Assembly: GCA_964557855.1 (NCBI GenBank)
Contig: CAZLBP010000002.1
Span: 1-64,000, forward strand
Length of the DNA stretch: 64,000 nt
Direction of reading: 5' to 3'
DNA from: JAJRZL01 sp964557855
Lineage (GTDB): Bacteria; Zixibacteria; MSB-5A5; GN15; FEB-12
Shown: positions 8,400 to 17,244 of the stretch, piece by piece
How the letters are laid out: each line of letters starts with the position of its first letter
How positions within the stretch are numbered: position 1 is the first letter of the stretch
The notes under the pieces: generated by a model
What the model was told of the DNA's origin: nothing
Database searches by the model: none
Seen by the model: only the letters and a program-made list of their open reading frames with translations
Program-made: the position numbers and the translations under genes

Positions 8400-8437
8400 A
8401 AACGGGTGGAGTTGTTTCGCTTCAACTCCACCCGTTC
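8400..8437. terminator. Bidirectional intrinsic terminator-like hairpin
   Basis: A perfect 14-bp stem (arms 8401-8414 and 8423-8436, loop TTTCGCTT) follows the stop of the glycine-rich protein. On the plus strand only CTTAAAAA follows, but on the minus strand the stem is followed by TTTTGTTT, so it can also stop transcripts arriving from the PilZ gene. The remaining bases to 8662 show no gene. Confidence 0.75.
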
Positions 8438-8662
8438 TTAAAAAGGATCATCGGGTAGGTAACTTCACATACGACAGTTTGTGGTCGCATTAACTACAAA
8501 ACTAGCCCCGAAAAATAGCATTTGATTAGCAAAAAGTAATAAGATCATTAGTTTTTGCTCCCAGGACATCCCGAAGCCGACTCGCGTTCAACAAGTGCGG
8601 CCCTAAGTTCATGTATACGTAACTAATTGTGCTACAGTTGATACATGATGATATCTAAACTG

Positions 8663-9073
8663 TCACACTAACTCTTGATGGTTGGGTAGGGGAACAGTGG
8701 CCGCTTTTCCGATCCGTTTGATCAGATGATCGACCATCTCCTTGTCGCGGGAATTCATCGAAACGAAATGAAAGCCGGCGACATGCTCTTCAGCGCCACC
8801 GTCCTGCTTGCACCAGACACAATTGGCGCTCATTGTTATGTAATCCCGGTCCAGCAGAATCTCCGGCAGGATCAGCACCAGATTCATGGTAGTATCTGTT
8901 TCCAGTGGCATGGTGGCGGTCACTTTCATGCCGCTCAACGAGATATCGGCCAGGTGACCTATCGGCTTGTCCAGGTCGGTATCAAATATCACGAAATAGC
9001 CGCGTTTACGATAACGCAGATACTCCGAGTATTTGGTCACGTCCTTGCGGGGGTGGTTTCGTTCTGTCGTCAT
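8663..9073 (-). CDS. PilZ domain protein (putative c-di-GMP receptor)
   Basis: 136 residues; GAGGGA stands about 9 bases before the ATG. A single PilZ domain fills the protein. Arg20-x-x-x-Arg24 (in RYRKRG) and Asp43-x-Ser45-x-x-Gly48 (in DISLSG) are the two signature motifs that contact cyclic di-GMP. Because both are intact, ligand binding is expected. Stand-alone PilZ proteins usually couple c-di-GMP to motility, exopolysaccharide or secretion through a protein partner. No such partner is adjacent. Confidence 0.85.
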   Translation of the reverse strand: MTTERNHPRKDVTKYSEYLRYRKRGYFVIFDTDLDKPIGHLADISLSGMKVTATMPLETDTTMNLVLILPEILLDRDYITMSANCVWCKQDGGAEEHVAGFHFVSMNSRDKEMVDHLIKRIGKAATVPLPNHQELV

Positions 9074-9836
9074 AATGTCAATTCCCTCGTATCTCTGACA
9101 CTTGTTCGAGTTTACTTTTATGGCGTTTTTGACTCCCGAGACGTCGCCAACCGTGTCTGTCTAACTGACTGAGGCGGTATCCTGCGTCTAAATCTGTCTC
9201 TTTACCGGAACTTTATCACGCCATACCTATTATCGACACATCTGAGTCATTTTATTACCGTCGGCCACACCGATTAAAGGACTCCGCGAGCCCTTCCCGT
9301 CCCGATAGCTCGCGGTTGACTTTGCGGCCAATACCCCTTTATATGTGGGTCAGGAAAATACATACCGTACGTCTCGCGGCCCGGACCGGTCTTGGTCCCT
9401 GTAACGCGCCCATTGTCTCATCCCGTTCATCAGCTGTTCGTGCTTGCTTCGGCTGCGTTTCCAACGGTTGCCCCGGTGACGGTTCAAATTGAAACATTGT
9501 CTGTTACTTGTTCAATAATATTGCTACGAAAGACGTCACACTTGACGTTCGGTCAAAATGAGCTGACAATCGCTGAGGACTCGATAATACAGATATGGTA
9601 GCCGGAATCGAACCTTCTATCTACGCGGGGTCATATTGGCACTGTTCGCTATGCAGCGTTCGTGTTACAGCACACTAACACGATCTTTGCACATTTTGCA
9701 CTTGCCACGGCAATCAATATTGATATATTGACGCCAAGAACGTGAGCGAACCAAATCTACCGCCCGCATTTCTCTGTCGGCGGTTTTTTTGGATAAACGT
9801 ACTACCTCAGTACAAACCTGGAAAGATTCGCACCAT
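9074..9836. other. Long non-coding stretch with an orphan promoter-like and terminator pair
   Basis: No ORF in this 760-base stretch has a ribosome-binding site and recognisable protein. A promoter-like pair TTGACT (9316-9321) and TATATG (9340-9345), 18 bases apart, lies on the plus strand. A good intrinsic terminator ends at 9790 with no gene before it. A 12-base perfect palindrome lies at 9713-9724. Together these allow, but do not prove, an untranslated RNA of about 440 bases. Confidence 0.35.
9759..9790 (+). terminator. Intrinsic terminator without an upstream gene
   Basis: ACCGCC (9759-9764) pairs with GGCGGT (9779-9784) and runs straight into seven T (9784-9790). The nearest upstream plus-strand gene ends 1.4 kb earlier and has its own hairpin. 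Confidence 0.65.
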
Positions 9837-11039
9837 ATGAAAACAATAGTGACCGCTTCACTGTTTATACTGTTTACCGCACCGCTATCACTAGCCGAAA
9901 AAGTCCGTGTCTCATTTATGTTCGTGCACTATTCGGTCGGCCATCAGATGCTGTATGACGGCTACTGTGCGGGCGGATACTCACGGCCCTTCTCGGAAAC
10001 CCTCGACACGATGACGGTCACCTTCGGTGCCGATACGGCCGACATCGTCTTCCGGGACTATAATATGAACTACGAAGGCTCCGGTCCGCTGAGCGACACG
10101 ATTATTGACTGCAACGGTCCGGACCGACTGCCCGGTTTCAACTACGATCTCATCTCGGCCCATTACAACCGCATGAAAATCTGGAACAGCTGGGATGGTG
10201 TCAATGACCAGTATGCCGGAATTCTCGAGCAGTTTTTCAACGTGCCGGGCAAAGAAGGACAGCGGTTCTGGAAGATGTTCAGCCCGCACAAGGTGCCCGG
10301 TACGAGTGGCGACTCCGTGCTGGTTGACTACGATCTAATTATGATCAAGAACCCGTTTATCTGCTGGTCGTATATGACACCCGCCCAGGCCGACAGCATA
10401 CGGAAATTCTACGAAGCCGTCCGAGACTCAGTCGTCAATCATCCGGAAATAAACGTTTGCCTGGCGTTCGGAACGCCCCGTCGACTCTATGACACAATTG
10501 ATGACACAGCCCAGGCCAAGCTCACCTATCAGCTGGCGACCTGGTTTTCCAGCAACGACTTCTTTACACACAGCAACGAAGGTCCCTATGAGAACCTGTG
10601 GAAGTATGATTCATATCGCCTGCTGTGTGAAACCGGTTCCGGAGCCGTCAACCGATACTGCCTCAAAAACGAATACTCGGCCGGTCCCGGAGATTCGCAT
10701 CTGAGTTTGCTGGGTGCGCGGGTTTCTCAGGATAGTCTCCTGGCATTCATCAGGCGCGCCGCACGAGATATATTAATTCAGAAAGCCGAAACACCTTGCT
10801 TCTGCGTCAACCGAGGCAACGTTGACGGCCTCTCTGGACCAACGGGACCCGTTGATGTCGCCGACCTGACCTATCTCATCGATTATCTGTTTCTTGACGG
10901 CTCGGCACCGCCCTGCCCGGAGGAGGGCAACGTAGATCGGCTTACCGGGTCCAGTGGCCCGATAGATGTCGATGATATCACGTACTTAACGTCTTTTCTC
11001 TTCAAAGGTGGTCCCCATCCGCCTCCCTGCGGTGACTGA
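9837..11039 (+). CDS. Secreted SGNH-like hydrolase candidate with two dockerin-like repeats
   Basis: The frame opens at 9789, but the signal peptide MKTIVTASLFILF... begins at ATG 9837, giving 400 residues; the ribosome-binding site is weak. After the signal peptide, FMFVHYSVGHQM resembles the 'HHSxG' first block of a group of bacterial SGNH-like proteins. GPGDSHLSLLG (about residue 300) resembles the Asp-x-x-His block V. If so, Ser in the first block and Asp/His near residue 300 are catalytic; this is inference. Two dockerin-like repeats follow from about residue 330, each GNVD...G...GP(V/I)DV, ending in Pro and Cys, with CFC before the first. It could be an esterase or polysaccharide-modifying enzyme docked at the cell surface. 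The second repeat is more diverged (DDITYLTSFLF). Confidence 0.75.
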   Translation: MKTIVTASLFILFTAPLSLAEKVRVSFMFVHYSVGHQMLYDGYCAGGYSRPFSETLDTMTVTFGADTADIVFRDYNMNYEGSGPLSDTIIDCNGPDRLPGFNYDLISAHYNRMKIWNSWDGVNDQYAGILEQFFNVPGKEGQRFWKMFSPHKVPGTSGDSVLVDYDLIMIKNPFICWSYMTPAQADSIRKFYEAVRDSVVNHPEINVCLAFGTPRRLYDTIDDTAQAKLTYQLATWFSSNDFFTHSNEGPYENLWKYDSYRLLCETGSGAVNRYCLKNEYSAGPGDSHLSLLGARVSQDSLLAFIRRAARDILIQKAETPCFCVNRGNVDGLSGPTGPVDVADLTYLIDYLFLDGSAPPCPEEGNVDRLTGSSGPIDVDDITYLTSFLFKGGPHPPPCGD

Positions 11040-11463
11040 TACCCTGGCTAACCGAAACCCGGACTCACGGTCGAGCTCGGGAGAAGGAGTAACGTATGTG
11101 ACGCGCAGACGTGGGGCTTGTCCCCACCGTGGGCCGGTGTCGGCGCGGTGGAAGGCGGGGACCCTCTGCAGTTTGAAAACTTCCGCAATTCTCTTGTCTG
11201 CCTTTTGTCTTTGTTGATTCTCAAATCAAGGCAAGCGTAATTTTTCGCGAAGTAGGGTGTACGGGATATGGAAGAATTCGCGGAACTCCTCGGTGGGTCC
11301 TCTCGTTTAGCCGTCATGGTCCCGGTTTGATGAAAGATTGAGTGCACACGGAAGCAAGGTTGCATATCGAGCCGGCCGGTTGGTCCGGCCGCCCAATGCC
11401 GCTCAGAACAAAGATTTGAGCGGACGCGCAACAAACAGATTTCGAAAGGCAAAGGAGATCGGC
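11040..11463. other. Intergenic region with a decayed palindromic repeat
   Basis: No gene is supported; the minus-strand ORF here is Pro/Ser/Arg-rich and lacks a ribosome-binding site. A small hairpin at 11111-11127 (GTGGGG, loop CTTGT, CCCCAC), followed by more G/C-rich fragments up to about 11165, resembles the GGCGGGG...CCCCGCC repeats at 16810, 58197 and 60501. Confidence 0.4.
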
Positions 11464-12018
11464 GTGAGCGAAAGAGTATGGATATCCCTGGTATTGACAG
11501 TGGCCATTTTGACGGCCGGAAGCTTATCGGCTCAGGCCCCTGACTATGTTATACTTCGAGATCTATTCGGCGGCAGCTCGTCCGATTTCGCTCAGAATGC
11601 ACAGTACTTTGTTAAAGGCACGGCCGGTCAGGTCGTCGTGGGGGAGATGTCCAATACCAGCTACATAGTTCGTTCCGGAGGCGCCGACGACAGCGTGATC
11701 AGCGACATCAAGACCGATGTCGAATACGATCTCGATCGAACGGACGGACTGCCCGAAAACTTCCGACTGGACCAGAATTTCCCCAATCCGTTTAACCCGA
11801 CCACGTCCATTTCCTTCGCCCTGCCGTCACGGTCCGACGTTACCCTGCGGCTGTTCAACGTGCTCGGGCAAAAGATAGCCACGCTTGTTAACGGCAGCCT
11901 GAGTGGTGGTGAGTATGTAATCACGCTCGACGGATCGAATTTAGCCAGCGGGGTCTATTTCTATCGGATGCGGGCCGGTGGTTTCTCCGAGGCGAAAAAG
12001 CTCGTGGTGCTGAAATAA
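11464..12018 (+). CDS. Secreted protein with FlgD-like/T9SS-type sorting domain
   Basis: The open frame begins at 11338, but AAGGAG (11452-11457) points to GTG 11464, 6 bases on, and the signal peptide then follows directly; 184 residues. Residues about 27-78 contain FGGSSSDFAQ, KGTAGQVVVG and SYIVRSGG, echoing the module in the 1866-2357 protein. From about residue 98, QNFPNPFNPTTSISFALP, FNVLGQ and SGVYFYRMRAGGFSEAKKLVVLK (in pieces) are the sorting tail. It is a very short sorting-domain protein, so the N-terminal module is its only cargo. It precedes the SDKI-repeat gene by 65 bases and may share a transcript. Confidence 0.82.
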   Translation: MSERVWISLVLTVAILTAGSLSAQAPDYVILRDLFGGSSSDFAQNAQYFVKGTAGQVVVGEMSNTSYIVRSGGADDSVISDIKTDVEYDLDRTDGLPENFRLDQNFPNPFNPTTSISFALPSRSDVTLRLFNVLGQKIATLVNGSLSGGEYVITLDGSNLASGVYFYRMRAGGFSEAKKLVVLK

Positions 12019-12083
12019 AGTAAATATCATGGTCACTATAGTCATACCGGCATCAATCAAGTGAGTATTATGGGAGAGAAGAT

Positions 12084-13691
12084 ATGAGATTGCGAACTGT
12101 GCTGAACCTTCTGTTGACTGTCGCGCCGGTCGTCGTCGTTGCACCGGCGCTCCAGGCCGAAGTTCCGGGTACCATCAGCTATCAAGGAGTCCTGGCCTCG
12201 TGGGCCGACTCGACGGCCGTTCCGGACGGTGACTACAGCATGACATTTCGTCTGTACGAACAGATAGCCGGCGGCAGCTCGATTTGGGAAGAGACGCGAA
12301 TCGTAGCCATCACGGGCGGCAGATTCAGCGTGCTTCTGGGAAGCGGCAGCTCGCTGGGCAATTTGGACTTCGATGTCCCGTATTATCTCGGTATCGCCAT
12401 TGGCGGCGGGCCGGAACTGAGCCCGCGCGCCGCCCTGACGTCATCGGCCTATAGCCTCCAGTCACGAACCGTCATGGACAACGCCGTAAACAGCGACAAA
12501 ATCGAAAACGGAACCGTTCAGCAGGAAGATCTGGCGTTCGATCCGGGGGATATAACCGCAGTACAGGGAGGCGACGGCTTGCAGGGCGGGGGAGACTCCG
12601 GCAGCGTCACTCTGTCGGTTCAAGCCGGTCCGGGGATTCAGGTGAACACCGGCGGCGTCCGGATAGCGAATAACGGCGTAACCGAAGACATGCTGGCTGA
12701 CGATGCCGTCACGAGTGACAAGATAGCAGACGGCGCCGTAACAAGCGCCGATTTGTCTTTCGAACCGGGTGATATCACCGATGTGCAGGCAGGAAACGGT
12801 TTGACCGGAGGGGGTACGGCCGGTTCGGTCTCGGTGAACGTGGGGTCCGGAGCCGGTATTACGGTTGAAGCCGATGCCGTTTCGGTCGCTGCCGGAGGCG
12901 TCAGCAACGACATGCTGGCCCCGAACGCCGTCACCTCAGACAAAATCCAGGACGGCACGATCCAGGAGAATGACCTGGGCTTTCCGGCCGGGGATGTGAC
13001 AGAAGTTATCGCCGGTCCCGGTTTGGCAGGAGGCGTTTCGTCGGGTGCAGATTCACTCTATGTAGTGGGAGGTCCTGGCATTCTTGTGTTCGAAAACAAT
13101 ATACAGGTGGCGCCCGGTGAAATAAGTGAGAGCATGTTGAGCAGCAACTCCGTTACGAGTTCGAAGATACAGAATGGTACCATTCAATTTCAGGACATTG
13201 GGCCTAACGGTGCAGATGATGGTCAAGTCATGAAACGCCAGGCGGACGCCTGGGTAGCCGCCAATGATGACGGCGGCATCGCGAAGGGGAACTATTATAG
13301 TCACTTCACCGAAGTCATCCCAATCTCCGCCAACGGCAGTATACAACAGGTCCCGCTTTCGCCACCATTTTCTATCACATCAAACGTACCTGCGTACGTG
13401 AACGTCACTGCGTCTGGATCGATAAAAATCCCTGGAACTGTTCGAGGGGTCACCTTGGGGGTAAACACGATACCTGGTACTTTCACCGGCACTGGCTTTT
13501 GGCCTCAGAAAATTGTCATTGGACAGAGCATTTCCACAAGCGATACTTGGACTATGCCCTTCTCTATCTCAGAGGTGTTTCCAATAGACGGGAGCCAGCA
13601 ATTCTACTTCAATATCCGACTGAATGTGGCTAATATAGGCACAGAAATCCACGGCCTCCAGCTCCAGGCCATCATATTCGAACAACTGTAA
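12084..13691 (+). CDS. Secreted SDKI-repeat surface protein
   Basis: 535 residues; GGGAGA precedes the ATG by about 7 bases. A signal peptide (residues 1-26) is followed by a conserved domain (PGTISYQGVLA ... FRLYE ... LGIAIGG ... LTSSAYS) often found at the start of such proteins in FCB bacteria. Residues about 130-380 are repeats built on N-A-V-T-S-D-K-I-x-x-G-T-I-Q-x-x-D-L and GDIT-x-V-x-x-G-x-GL-x-GG. Four full cycles are visible. The last 130 residues form a separate unassigned beta-rich domain. The repeats resemble phage-tail-like beta-structured stalks and may form a fibrous shaft. No anchor or sorting tail is visible. Confidence 0.78.
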   Translation: MRLRTVLNLLLTVAPVVVVAPALQAEVPGTISYQGVLASWADSTAVPDGDYSMTFRLYEQIAGGSSIWEETRIVAITGGRFSVLLGSGSSLGNLDFDVPYYLGIAIGGGPELSPRAALTSSAYSLQSRTVMDNAVNSDKIENGTVQQEDLAFDPGDITAVQGGDGLQGGGDSGSVTLSVQAGPGIQVNTGGVRIANNGVTEDMLADDAVTSDKIADGAVTSADLSFEPGDITDVQAGNGLTGGGTAGSVSVNVGSGAGITVEADAVSVAAGGVSNDMLAPNAVTSDKIQDGTIQENDLGFPAGDVTEVIAGPGLAGGVSSGADSLYVVGGPGILVFENNIQVAPGEISESMLSSNSVTSSKIQNGTIQFQDIGPNGADDGQVMKRQADAWVAANDDGGIAKGNYYSHFTEVIPISANGSIQQVPLSPPFSITSNVPAYVNVTASGSIKIPGTVRGVTLGVNTIPGTFTGTGFWPQKIVIGQSISTSDTWTMPFSISEVFPIDGSQQFYFNIRLNVANIGTEIHGLQLQAIIFEQL

Positions 13692-13720
13692 ATTGACCAA
13701 TCTACGACAGCCTGGCAGTT

Positions 13721-13812
13721 GCGCCGGTTCCTGTTCCCGCTGACAGCGGGAGTGTGAACCGGCGCTTCTACTCCGTCAGGCCCCGTTCGCCGCAGGCGAA
13801 CGAGACCTGACA
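13721..13812. repeat. Two consecutive palindromic elements after the SDKI-repeat gene
   Basis: First element: GCGCCGGTTC (13721-13730) pairs with GAACCGGCGC (13756-13765), enclosing CCCGC/GCGGG. Second: GTCAGG (13775-13780) pairs with CCTGAC (13807-13812), enclosing GTTCGCC/GGCGAAC. The inner core CCCGCTGACAGCGGG is shared with elements at 60798-60841 and 63141-63188. It may also end the transcript of the preceding gene. Confidence 0.7.
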
Positions 13813-13829
13813 GTTCCGGAATCCGGACT

Positions 13830-14507
13830 TCAGCTGCTCCAACCGGTCGGGTCGAGCGTATTGTAGCGACTGATTTCTTTCTCCTCAGTTATCTTCTTTT
13901 TTGCTGTCTCGATCAGCTGATAATAGTCGTTCTCGTAGACGTTCCAACGGCACAAATCAATAGGAGTTACTTCAGCTGAGTTTATCGCACCTACCATTCC
14001 GGCCGCCTCCAGTCCCGCTGCCACGAGTTCCGAGCAGAAAAAGCGGCTGAAATCCTCGCGATTATATGTCGGACCACGCAGGTCAAAGGGCAGCTGGTCC
14101 AGTAGGTCCAGAGCCGACTTGACCGCTTGTTCGGTATCGTATTTCCTGCCTTCCTGGGCGAACAAAAAATCAAAGAATTTCGTCTCGTCGAATTTGCTCT
14201 TGCGGATTTTGCTCGAAATTGGCAGCCACCAAATCTCACCTTTATATTGGCTCACGCGCTGACTGAGCCGCGAGATGCTGACGCCGTTGAATCCCTGTAA
14301 CGAAGTGGATTCGATAATCTGATTGAAATACCGGCCCTTCTTCTCATCCTTGACTCGCGTCTGCAAAACGACCCCGACGTGCGACACGCTGGCCCGCGTA
14401 GCGAACTTGATGATCTCCGAGAAATGTCCTTTCCCGCCGAACGCAATCACGTCGCCCGGCTGCATTTTCTCACGCACCTGCTTGTACGTCGACTTTTTCC
14501 ATGGCAT
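13830..14507 (-). CDS. Permuted papain-fold (YiiX/NlpC-P60-like) cysteine hydrolase
   Basis: 225 residues; AAAGGAAA precedes the ATG by about 6 bases. The order of catalytic elements is permuted. QPGDVIAFGG opens the domain, His43 (SHVGVV) comes first, then Glu66 (IIESTS), and the likely nucleophile Cys158 (FFCSELVA) comes last. This is the arrangement of YiiX/YebB-type proteins and related permuted NlpC/P60 enzymes, which act on amide or thioester bonds of peptides or lipids. There is no signal peptide, so it is probably cytoplasmic. Substrate unknown. It is followed by the S9 peptidase gene, with an intrinsic terminator between them. Confidence 0.8.
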   Translation of the reverse strand: MPWKKSTYKQVREKMQPGDVIAFGGKGHFSEIIKFATRASVSHVGVVLQTRVKDEKKGRYFNQIIESTSLQGFNGVSISRLSQRVSQYKGEIWWLPISSKIRKSKFDETKFFDFLFAQEGRKYDTEQAVKSALDLLDQLPFDLRGPTYNREDFSRFFCSELVAAGLEAAGMVGAINSAEVTPIDLCRWNVYENDYYQLIETAKKKITEEKEISRYNTLDPTGWSS

Positions 14508-14647
14508 ACCAGTTTCCTTTCATACCCTGAATGAGGTTAATGTATATAGCCTGAGCTATGTTATAGTGTCGTTCAAATTGAGACGTGCTGTCGACTAAGT
14601 AAACCGCCGCTCAGGAGCAAGTCAAGCGGATTGTAAAACCCGCCCCA

Positions 14648-14678
14648 CAAAAAAACGGGACCAGTGATCCGGTCCCGT
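14648..14678 (-). terminator. Intrinsic terminator of the S9 peptidase gene
   Basis: Read on the minus strand, ACGGGACC and GGTCCCGT form an 8-bp stem with an 8-base loop, followed directly by a run of T and TGTGG. It lies 26 bases beyond the peptidase stop. Confidence 0.85.
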
Positions 14679-14703
14679 CGTCTGCACTCGAGTCGTGGTT
14701 CGT

Positions 14704-16659
14704 TTATCCCTTTTTGCGAGTCGTCATCGCCGCCGACTTGAGAGTCCGGTCGAAAAACTCGACCTGTTTGCGGTACTCCTCGATGACGTTCTCTCTCTTG
14801 GCTGCGCCGTGACCTTCGTCGGGAAAAATCAAAGAGTCTACAACGCCGCCGCTGGTTTTCACCGCCTCGATGATTTGTCGTGCCTCACTGACCGGCACCC
14901 GCGGATCATTCTCACCGTGGACCACCAATAACGGGGTCTCGATCAGGTGAGCCTTGTGAATGGGAGATATCTCCTCGAGGAATTCCGGATCGGACAGCGG
15001 CCCGTATTCTGATTCACGGAGCGCCCGACGATACGCTTTCGTGTTCTCGAGAAATGTCTTGAAATTGGCGATACCGACCACATCGACCGCCGCCGAAAAC
15101 AGCTGGGGATACTCGGTGATCATCCCCAGCACCACGTACCCGCCGTAAGAGCCGCCACGGATGCCGATCATGCCCTTCTGGGTGTATCCCTTTTCGATCA
15201 GCCACTCCACGCCGGCCTTATAGTCCATGAGAGAGTGCTTGCGCTTCTTGTAGTTGTCCATATTCAGATAATCGCGGCCGTAGCCGGACGAGCCCCGCGG
15301 ATTCGGGCACAGGAGCCCGTAGCCGTTGAGAATGAAGTACTGAATGTTGCGCTGAAAATACGGACGGAACTGACCTTCCGGGCCGCCGTGCGCATCTACT
15401 ATGAACGGTATCGATTCACCTTCCTTGTAATCCGGAGGGAGATAGAGGAAGGCCGGTACTTCCAGACCATCGAAACTCGTGTAGTGGATCAACTGCGGTT
15501 CGCTGAACAAGTCCCGGTCGATACCGGCATAGATGGAAAACGTCAACTGCTCGAGTTCTTCGTTCCCCGGATTCCATTTCCAAACGTCCGGGGCTCGGGT
15601 GGGTGAGTTGAAAGAGAAAACGCAGATACCGTTCTTGTCGAACATGGCGCCGCTGACGATGCCGTCGACCGGGGGACTGGGCAGTTCCCGGCCGCTCTCC
15701 ACCTCACGTATTTTCAGGCGCGCGTAACCTTCCTCGTTGATCACGGCCTGCATGTATTTGTAATCGCGGGAGAAGCCTAAACCGTCAACTTCCCAACGCG
15801 AGTCGAGCCAGCCGTCCTCGACGAATTCCACGTCCGGCGAGCCGACCGTCATCCTGGCCAGCCGCTGAATACCATCCTCATTGTTGTTACAGGTCAGCCA
15901 GATCGTCTCGCCGTCCGGCATCAGCGTCGGGGAATAATACAGCACGTCGCCGTCGTCTTCGGTCAACTGCTGGTACTCACCCGAGGCCAGATCCAGCATG
16001 TACAGTTCGTCATCCACGTTTGAGGTAAAACGATAGATGATCATCTTGGAATCATCGTGAGCCAGATCGGCAATGGCCAGGTATCCGGCGACTTCGGCCG
16101 TGTCGCCGAAAATCTTTTGGTACTCACTGGTCTCGATATCCATTTGGTAGATAAAAAAGTCCCGCTTGTTTTCCTCGTTGGAGCGGAAGAATATGCTCTT
16201 GTCATCCTTGGCCCAGGCAACCGATCCGTACTGGATGTCTTCCGCTTGGGTCAGCTGCATGACGCGGCCGGTCTCCGTATCCATCAGGAACAATTGCGAC
16301 TGTTCCGAACCGCCCGTTGAAGCGCCCACGATTGCCATGGCGCCGCTGTAGCTCAGAACGAAGAAATCGATGCCGTCCTCGAATGTCGTCAACTGGTACG
16401 GCCAGCCCTCATCCGTGATGCGGTACGTCTGTGGTTCACCCGACATCGAGGAACTGAAATACACGTCCTGCCCGTCCCAAGTGTACCCGGCCGGGCTGCA
16501 GCCGCCGATCTGAAGAAAAGTGGCGATATCGGGGATATACTCACCTTTGCTCAGAAGAGAGGCTACCTGCTGCTCATCCTCCTGCGAGGGCTGTGCAGTA
16601 CAAGACATGCCCAGTATACCACAGAAAAAGACTGCTAAACTGAGGCCACTACGAAACAT
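14704..16659 (-). CDS. S9 family prolyl oligopeptidase-type serine peptidase
   Basis: 651 residues; AAGGAG lies 7 bases before the ATG. The N-terminus looks like a lipoprotein or secretory signal ending at Cys20 (GMSC, an imperfect lipobox). Residues about 60-390 form a beta-propeller of TolB/DPP-IV-like blades. The alpha/beta-hydrolase domain occupies about 400-640, with the nucleophile Ser504 in GGSYGGY, Asp585 in GENDPRVP and His617 in DEGHG. All three catalytic residues are present. The family cleaves short peptides, often after proline or alanine; the export signal suggests periplasmic or surface peptide degradation. It is a single gene with its own terminator. Confidence 0.93.
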   Translation of the reverse strand: MFRSGLSLAVFFCGILGMSCTAQPSQEDEQQVASLLSKGEYIPDIATFLQIGGCSPAGYTWDGQDVYFSSSMSGEPQTYRITDEGWPYQLTTFEDGIDFFVLSYSGAMAIVGASTGGSEQSQLFLMDTETGRVMQLTQAEDIQYGSVAWAKDDKSIFFRSNEENKRDFFIYQMDIETSEYQKIFGDTAEVAGYLAIADLAHDDSKMIIYRFTSNVDDELYMLDLASGEYQQLTEDDGDVLYYSPTLMPDGETIWLTCNNNEDGIQRLARMTVGSPDVEFVEDGWLDSRWEVDGLGFSRDYKYMQAVINEEGYARLKIREVESGRELPSPPVDGIVSGAMFDKNGICVFSFNSPTRAPDVWKWNPGNEELEQLTFSIYAGIDRDLFSEPQLIHYTSFDGLEVPAFLYLPPDYKEGESIPFIVDAHGGPEGQFRPYFQRNIQYFILNGYGLLCPNPRGSSGYGRDYLNMDNYKKRKHSLMDYKAGVEWLIEKGYTQKGMIGIRGGSYGGYVVLGMITEYPQLFSAAVDVVGIANFKTFLENTKAYRRALRESEYGPLSDPEFLEEISPIHKAHLIETPLLVVHGENDPRVPVSEARQIIEAVKTSGGVVDSLIFPDEGHGAAKRENVIEEYRKQVEFFDRTLKSAAMTTRKKG

Positions 16660-16809
16660 ACGTCTCTCCTTATGTTTACTTACGTTACGCTTACACGTTC
16701 TGTTAGACGATAATAGGGGTAAAAAGGTTGACTGGCAACGTCAAAAAGTCAAATGGCGACTACGGGCAGCGTTGTCAGGGCTGTTGGAATAGGTCGACTT
16801 TCTTCTCGT

Positions 16810-16834
16810 GTAGAGGCGGGGCTCGTCACCGCCG
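16810..16834. repeat. Decayed dispersed palindrome
   Basis: GTAGAGGCGGGGCTCGTC-ACCGCCG closely matches the element at 60496-60520 but one arm is mutated. It sits in the 276-base space between the peptidase start and the two-CW gene, where I see no gene. Confidence 0.55.
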
Positions 16835-16935
16835 ATCCATCAAGTCGGTGCGACGCAAGGCCACGCATTACGCGAGCCGATTATGCTTTACGAAAGATCT
16901 GTTGGAATTGCTGATTTTGGGACAGCCCCCGTATG

Positions 16936-17244
16936 TCAGACCGTCTCTTTTGTCTCTGAGGGGGAAAGCTGCTCTTCTTCTTCGAACGCGACCCGCAGGT
17001 AGAATTCGCAGCGGTGGCACGGGTGACCATGTGAGGCTCGACGAGACTCCAGCTTGCAAACCGAATTGGGAATCATCCAACACACCCGCCCGGCGCCGAT
17101 GCCGTCATTCAGGCCGTCGAACTTCAGCGCCGTTGATACCGGGCATTCCCCCAGTATCTCGGCCATCAGGCCGCCCTTCTGACGGCCGCAGTCCTTAAAC
17201 TCCCAGCAGTTCAGCTTCCGAAGCGATTTCGGTGTGCTAGTCAT
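16936..17244 (-). CDS. Two-CW domain protein (small cysteine-rich)
   Basis: 102 residues. Cysteines at 13, 19, 34, 55, 63, 76 and 79 match the 'two-CW' layout: Cys13-Trp14 ... CGRQKGG ... ECP ... GAGRVC-Trp56 ... C ... CHRCEFY, ending in acidic residues. Such domains are usually found alone or fused to signalling proteins and probably bind metal; the role is not established. The ATG overlaps the stop of the upstream TPR gene by 8 bases, so translation is probably coupled and the two products may work together. Confidence 0.8.
   Translation of the reverse strand: MTSTPKSLRKLNCWEFKDCGRQKGGLMAEILGECPVSTALKFDGLNDGIGAGRVCWMIPNSVCKLESRRASHGHPCHRCEFYLRVAFEEEEQLSPSETKETV

Noticed and set aside
9392..9601. 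69-codon ORF on the plus strand
   Set aside because: TTG start, no ribosome-binding site, composition unlike a protein; it lies in the non-coding stretch.
9595..9625. tRNA-like T-arm on the minus strand (GGTTCGATTCC)
   Set aside because: The 5-bp T-stem has two mismatches, the stretch to a CCA-like end is too short for an acceptor stem, and no D or anticodon arm can be drawn.
9713..9724. 12-base perfect palindrome as an operator site
   Set aside because: Single A/T-rich occurrence, no matching second site or regulator gene nearby; chance is plausible.
11048..11452. 134-codon minus-strand ORF
   Set aside because: Pro/Ser/Arg-rich product without family or ribosome-binding site, in a repeat-containing intergenic region.
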